NCBI RefSeq assembly: GCF_026191915.1
Contig: NZ_JAIMBY010000001.1
Span: forward strand, 186,001-250,000
Source: Acidiphilium sp. PA
GTDB lineage: Bacteria; Pseudomonadota; Alphaproteobacteria; Acetobacterales; Acetobacteraceae
Length of the DNA stretch: 64,000 nucleotides
Direction: 5' to 3'
The position numbers and the translations under genes are program-made. The notes beneath the pieces are model-generated. The model saw only the letters and a program-made list of their open reading frames with translations, was not told the origin of the DNA and made no database searches. Shown here one piece after another: positions 62,221-64,000 of the stretch (its first letter is position 1; the number at the start of each line of letters is the position of its first letter).

Positions 62221-62778
62221 TCAGACGTTCTTGCGGCGCCTGCGCGTAAACACAGCAAGCGCGACGAGACCCGAGCCAAGAACCGCCAATGAACCGGGTT
62301 CGGGAACGGCAACCGGAGTCAAAGAAAAAATCCCGGAGGTGATAAAACCCCCGTTCGCGCTCCCGGGCGGCGCAAGGATATCAGCATACAACCCGGCGCC
62401 GTTGTAAGAATAAATGTTAATCTCCCCGCCGAGCGCGTCAGTGAACGCTAGACCTGCTTGGTCAAGATAAACGGCGCCGGGCGTTGGCGAGTAGTAGACA
62501 ATATTATCATTAGCAGGAACCGAACAGCACGAGCCCGGCGCAAGCAGGCCAGTAATGCTGGACCCATTATAGGTCCCGGTAATCGCCGTGATGTCATAAC
62601 CCGCTGGACTGTTCAAACTGTTGGAAGGATCGAGGCGGCCAGTCGTCAGCGTACCACTGGCGCGGTCCAACAAGGGTGACCCGGTGTAGGACCAGTCATA
62701 GACCGCTGCAGGGGCCGTACCAGCGAGGCACAACAATGCCCCAAGCACCATCAGTGTCGATCGACCATATAGCGTCAT
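62221..62778 (-). CDS. PEP-CTERM anchored surface/exported protein
   Basis: This 185-residue protein has a signal peptide (LMVLGALLCLAGTAPA, cut after AAA-like site) and a C-terminal PEP-CTERM tail: VPEPGSLAVLGSGLVALAVF then RRRRK. Exosortase recognises this tail, cleaves it and helps deliver the protein to the exopolysaccharide layer. The middle is Gly/Ser/Tyr-rich (ITGTYNGSSITGLL) and matches no enzyme I know. Codon use is less C-biased than neighbours. No exosortase gene is in the window. The 5' side is AT-rich, with probable promoter sequence. Confidence 0.85.
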   Translation of the reverse strand: MTLYGRSTLMVLGALLCLAGTAPAAVYDWSYTGSPLLDRASGTLTTGRLDPSNSLNSPAGYDITAITGTYNGSSITGLLAPGSCCSVPANDNIVYYSPTPGAVYLDQAGLAFTDALGGEINIYSYNGAGLYADILAPPGSANGGFITSGIFSLTPVAVPEPGSLAVLGSGLVALAVFTRRRRKNV

Positions 62779-63182
62779 CGTAAATAATTCCTATTTTTGC
62801 ATGTTTCGAACATATCATGGACAAAATATTACCAGCAAGATATGTGCCAAAAAATATAGTTTTTAAATTCAATACGTTGCCAAAATCGCTCCCGGGTGAG
62901 TGTAAAGAATCCTGACAAAATCTCCGTAACGACTCGCCGAATCGACGCGGAAACCGTCAGACTGCCGCGCACGGCGCAGCCGGCCCGGTGGGCGGGCGGT
63001 CCCTTGCGCAGCACGCCAGATCAAAAAATTACGGCAAGTCGATGCCATCGCGACCAACCGTGTCCGGTAAGCGCATAACACCGCCCGGTTAACCATCTCC
63101 CAATGTCACCGCAGCCGGCGTGCTCAAAACCCATCAGTCAGGACCACACCCACGGCCCCGCCCTCCAATCGCCCACCAACCT
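62779..63182. other. Gene-free stretch upstream of the PEP-CTERM gene
   Basis: About 400 bases hold no supported gene. The first 100 (62779-62880) are strikingly AT-rich and probably contain the PEP-CTERM promoter. The rest is ordinary GC-rich sequence with only shadow frames, up to the stop of the hydrolase gene at the right edge. Confidence 0.45.
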
Positions 63183-64000
63183 TCAAGCCGCCAGCAGCTC
63201 TTTCAATTTACCATCGATGAAATCGACATCGACCGGATTGGTTCCAGGCCCGCCCGCGAAATGCCCCCAGATCGAGGGTACCGGAATCAGCGTCGCATTC
63301 GGCATATGCGCAACCTCGAACGCGCTGTCCTCCGGCGGAAAATAAAGATCGGTCTGGCCCGGCATCACATACGCCTTCGCCTTGATCGCACCGAGCGCCT
63401 TGGCAAAATCGCCGTTATACAGTTCATTGTCGCTGATATCGCCGTTCTGCCAGGTCCAGAGCATGGTCAGCAGATTGTTCGCATCCTTCGGCAGAAAAAA
63501 CCCTTCCCAGAACGCAACCAGGAAATCTTCGAGCGAAGAATACCCGAGCGTCTTGATATCAAGCGCCTCGCGATAAAACGCCTGCGAAAATCCCCACCCC
63601 GCATAAACCCGCGCCATCGCCCGCAGCCCGCGCGCCGGCTTGGTGGTGTACCAGCCATCGGCGAAGGCCGCATCCGCCGTCAGCGCCGCCTTCACCCCTT
63701 CCAGAAACACGAAATTATGCCGCGAACACTTGGCCGACCCGCAGAACGGCGCAATCCGCTCCACCATGTCCGGATACAGCGCCCCCCAATGAAACGTCTG
63801 CAACGCCCCCATCGACCAGCCCACCACCAGGCGAACCCGCTCGATCCCGAACAACTCGGTCACCAGCCGGTGCTGCGCCCGCACATTGTCGCACGCCGTC
63901 ACCAGCGGAAACCGCGCCGCGTTATACGGCTCAGGCGTATTGCTCGGCGAGGATGACAGGCCGTTACCCAGCATGTTCGGGATAATAATGAACAAATGCG
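63183..64000 (-). CDS. Alpha/beta hydrolase, homoserine O-acetyltransferase-like (5' part outside window)
   Basis: At least 272 residues continue to the window edge, where the frame is still open; the N-terminus is missing. The nucleophile elbow VVGWSMGALQTFHW (Ser) is typical of the MetX/homoserine acetyltransferase-like hydrolases. The acid and base are suggested in VMPGQTDLYFPPED (Asp) and SIWGHFAGGPG (His). The segment IIIPNMLGNGLSSSPSNT also fits this group. Many members are not true acetyltransferases, so the reaction is open. Confidence 0.8.
   Translation of the reverse strand, partial: HLFIIIPNMLGNGLSSSPSNTPEPYNAARFPLVTACDNVRAQHRLVTELFGIERVRLVVGWSMGALQTFHWGALYPDMVERIAPFCGSAKCSRHNFVFLEGVKAALTADAAFADGWYTTKPARGLRAMARVYAGWGFSQAFYREALDIKTLGYSSLEDFLVAFWEGFFLPKDANNLLTMLWTWQNGDISDNELYNGDFAKALGAIKAKAYVMPGQTDLYFPPEDSAFEVAHMPNATLIPVPSIWGHFAGGPGTNPVDVDFIDGKLKELLAA

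Noticed and set aside
1-64000. CRISPR array
   Set aside because: No regularly spaced identical repeats with unique spacers were seen; the only repeated units are the twin-hairpin elements, which are kilobases apart.

Overview
The window is GC-rich alphaproteobacterial chromosome. Its gene content (a Tad pilus locus, dciA next to mutY, the rimP-nusA-ylxR-infB-rbfA block, DUF1127, a long-form HPF after rpoN, a Thermus-type isocitrate dehydrogenase, a periplasmic HiPIP) fits the Acetobacteraceae, perhaps an Acidiphilium-like acidophile. The genus is inference; no 16S or other diagnostic gene is present.

Layout. 0-15.6 kb: end of a thiamine-diphosphate E1/transketolase-type gene, dodecin, a DUF2934 protein, ferredoxin-NADP reductase, the pair pbpC + giant alpha-2-macroglobulin (A2M), a DUF302 protein, mutY/dciA, polA, a CHCC zinc-ribbon protein and a lipoprotein hydrolase. 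15.6-19.3 kb: tRNA-Arg(CCG), then an AT-richer island with an intact IS5-family element and the wreck of a Mu-like transposable prophage (repressor, Ner-like regulator, ParB-like gene broken by an in-frame stop, small membrane protein, inverted repeats). 19.3-22.5 kb: gshB, a small lipoprotein, a bactofilin and a PfkB-type kinase. 22.6-28.4 kb: a partial Tad locus (two Flp pilins, cpaB, cpaE, cpaF, tadB, tadC) with neither secretin nor prepilin peptidase. 28.4-36.7 kb: rpoN, hpf, HiPIP, amidase, MFS transporter, DUF2177 protein, icd, a GNAT-like protein and a secreted peroxiredoxin. 36.8-40.9 kb: a sugar ABC transporter beside remnants of an RpiR-type regulator and an inositol-dehydrogenase-like gene. 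41-53.4 kb: SNF2/SWIM helicase, ClC transporter, then the translation/transcription operon rimP-nusA-ylxR-infB-rbfA-tsaC (minus strand), which has a good sigma70-type promoter and an intrinsic terminator in its leader. 53.5-64 kb: mlaC-mlaA, metF, uvrD/pcrA, prmA, DUF1127, an Xaa-Pro aminopeptidase, a PEP-CTERM protein and a hydrolase cut by the right edge.

Highlights. (1) The A2M has lost the CxEQ thioester (it reads FLAQ) and carries an LprI/DUF1311-like C-terminal domain, suggesting a protease/lysozyme-facing envelope-defence protein working with PBP1C. (2) A dispersed repeat of about 120 bp, two T-rich/A-rich hairpins flanking a GC-rich core, occurs three times complete and once as a half, always beside gene ends. 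(3) A probable attenuator lies before rimP. (4) The Mu-like remnant contains an 11-9-11 inverted repeat. (5) A decayed rpiR/iolG junction hints at the substrate of the adjacent ABC transporter.

Many long antisense ORFs are codon-bias shadows and were left out. All calls rest on reading the sequence; no database search was run.
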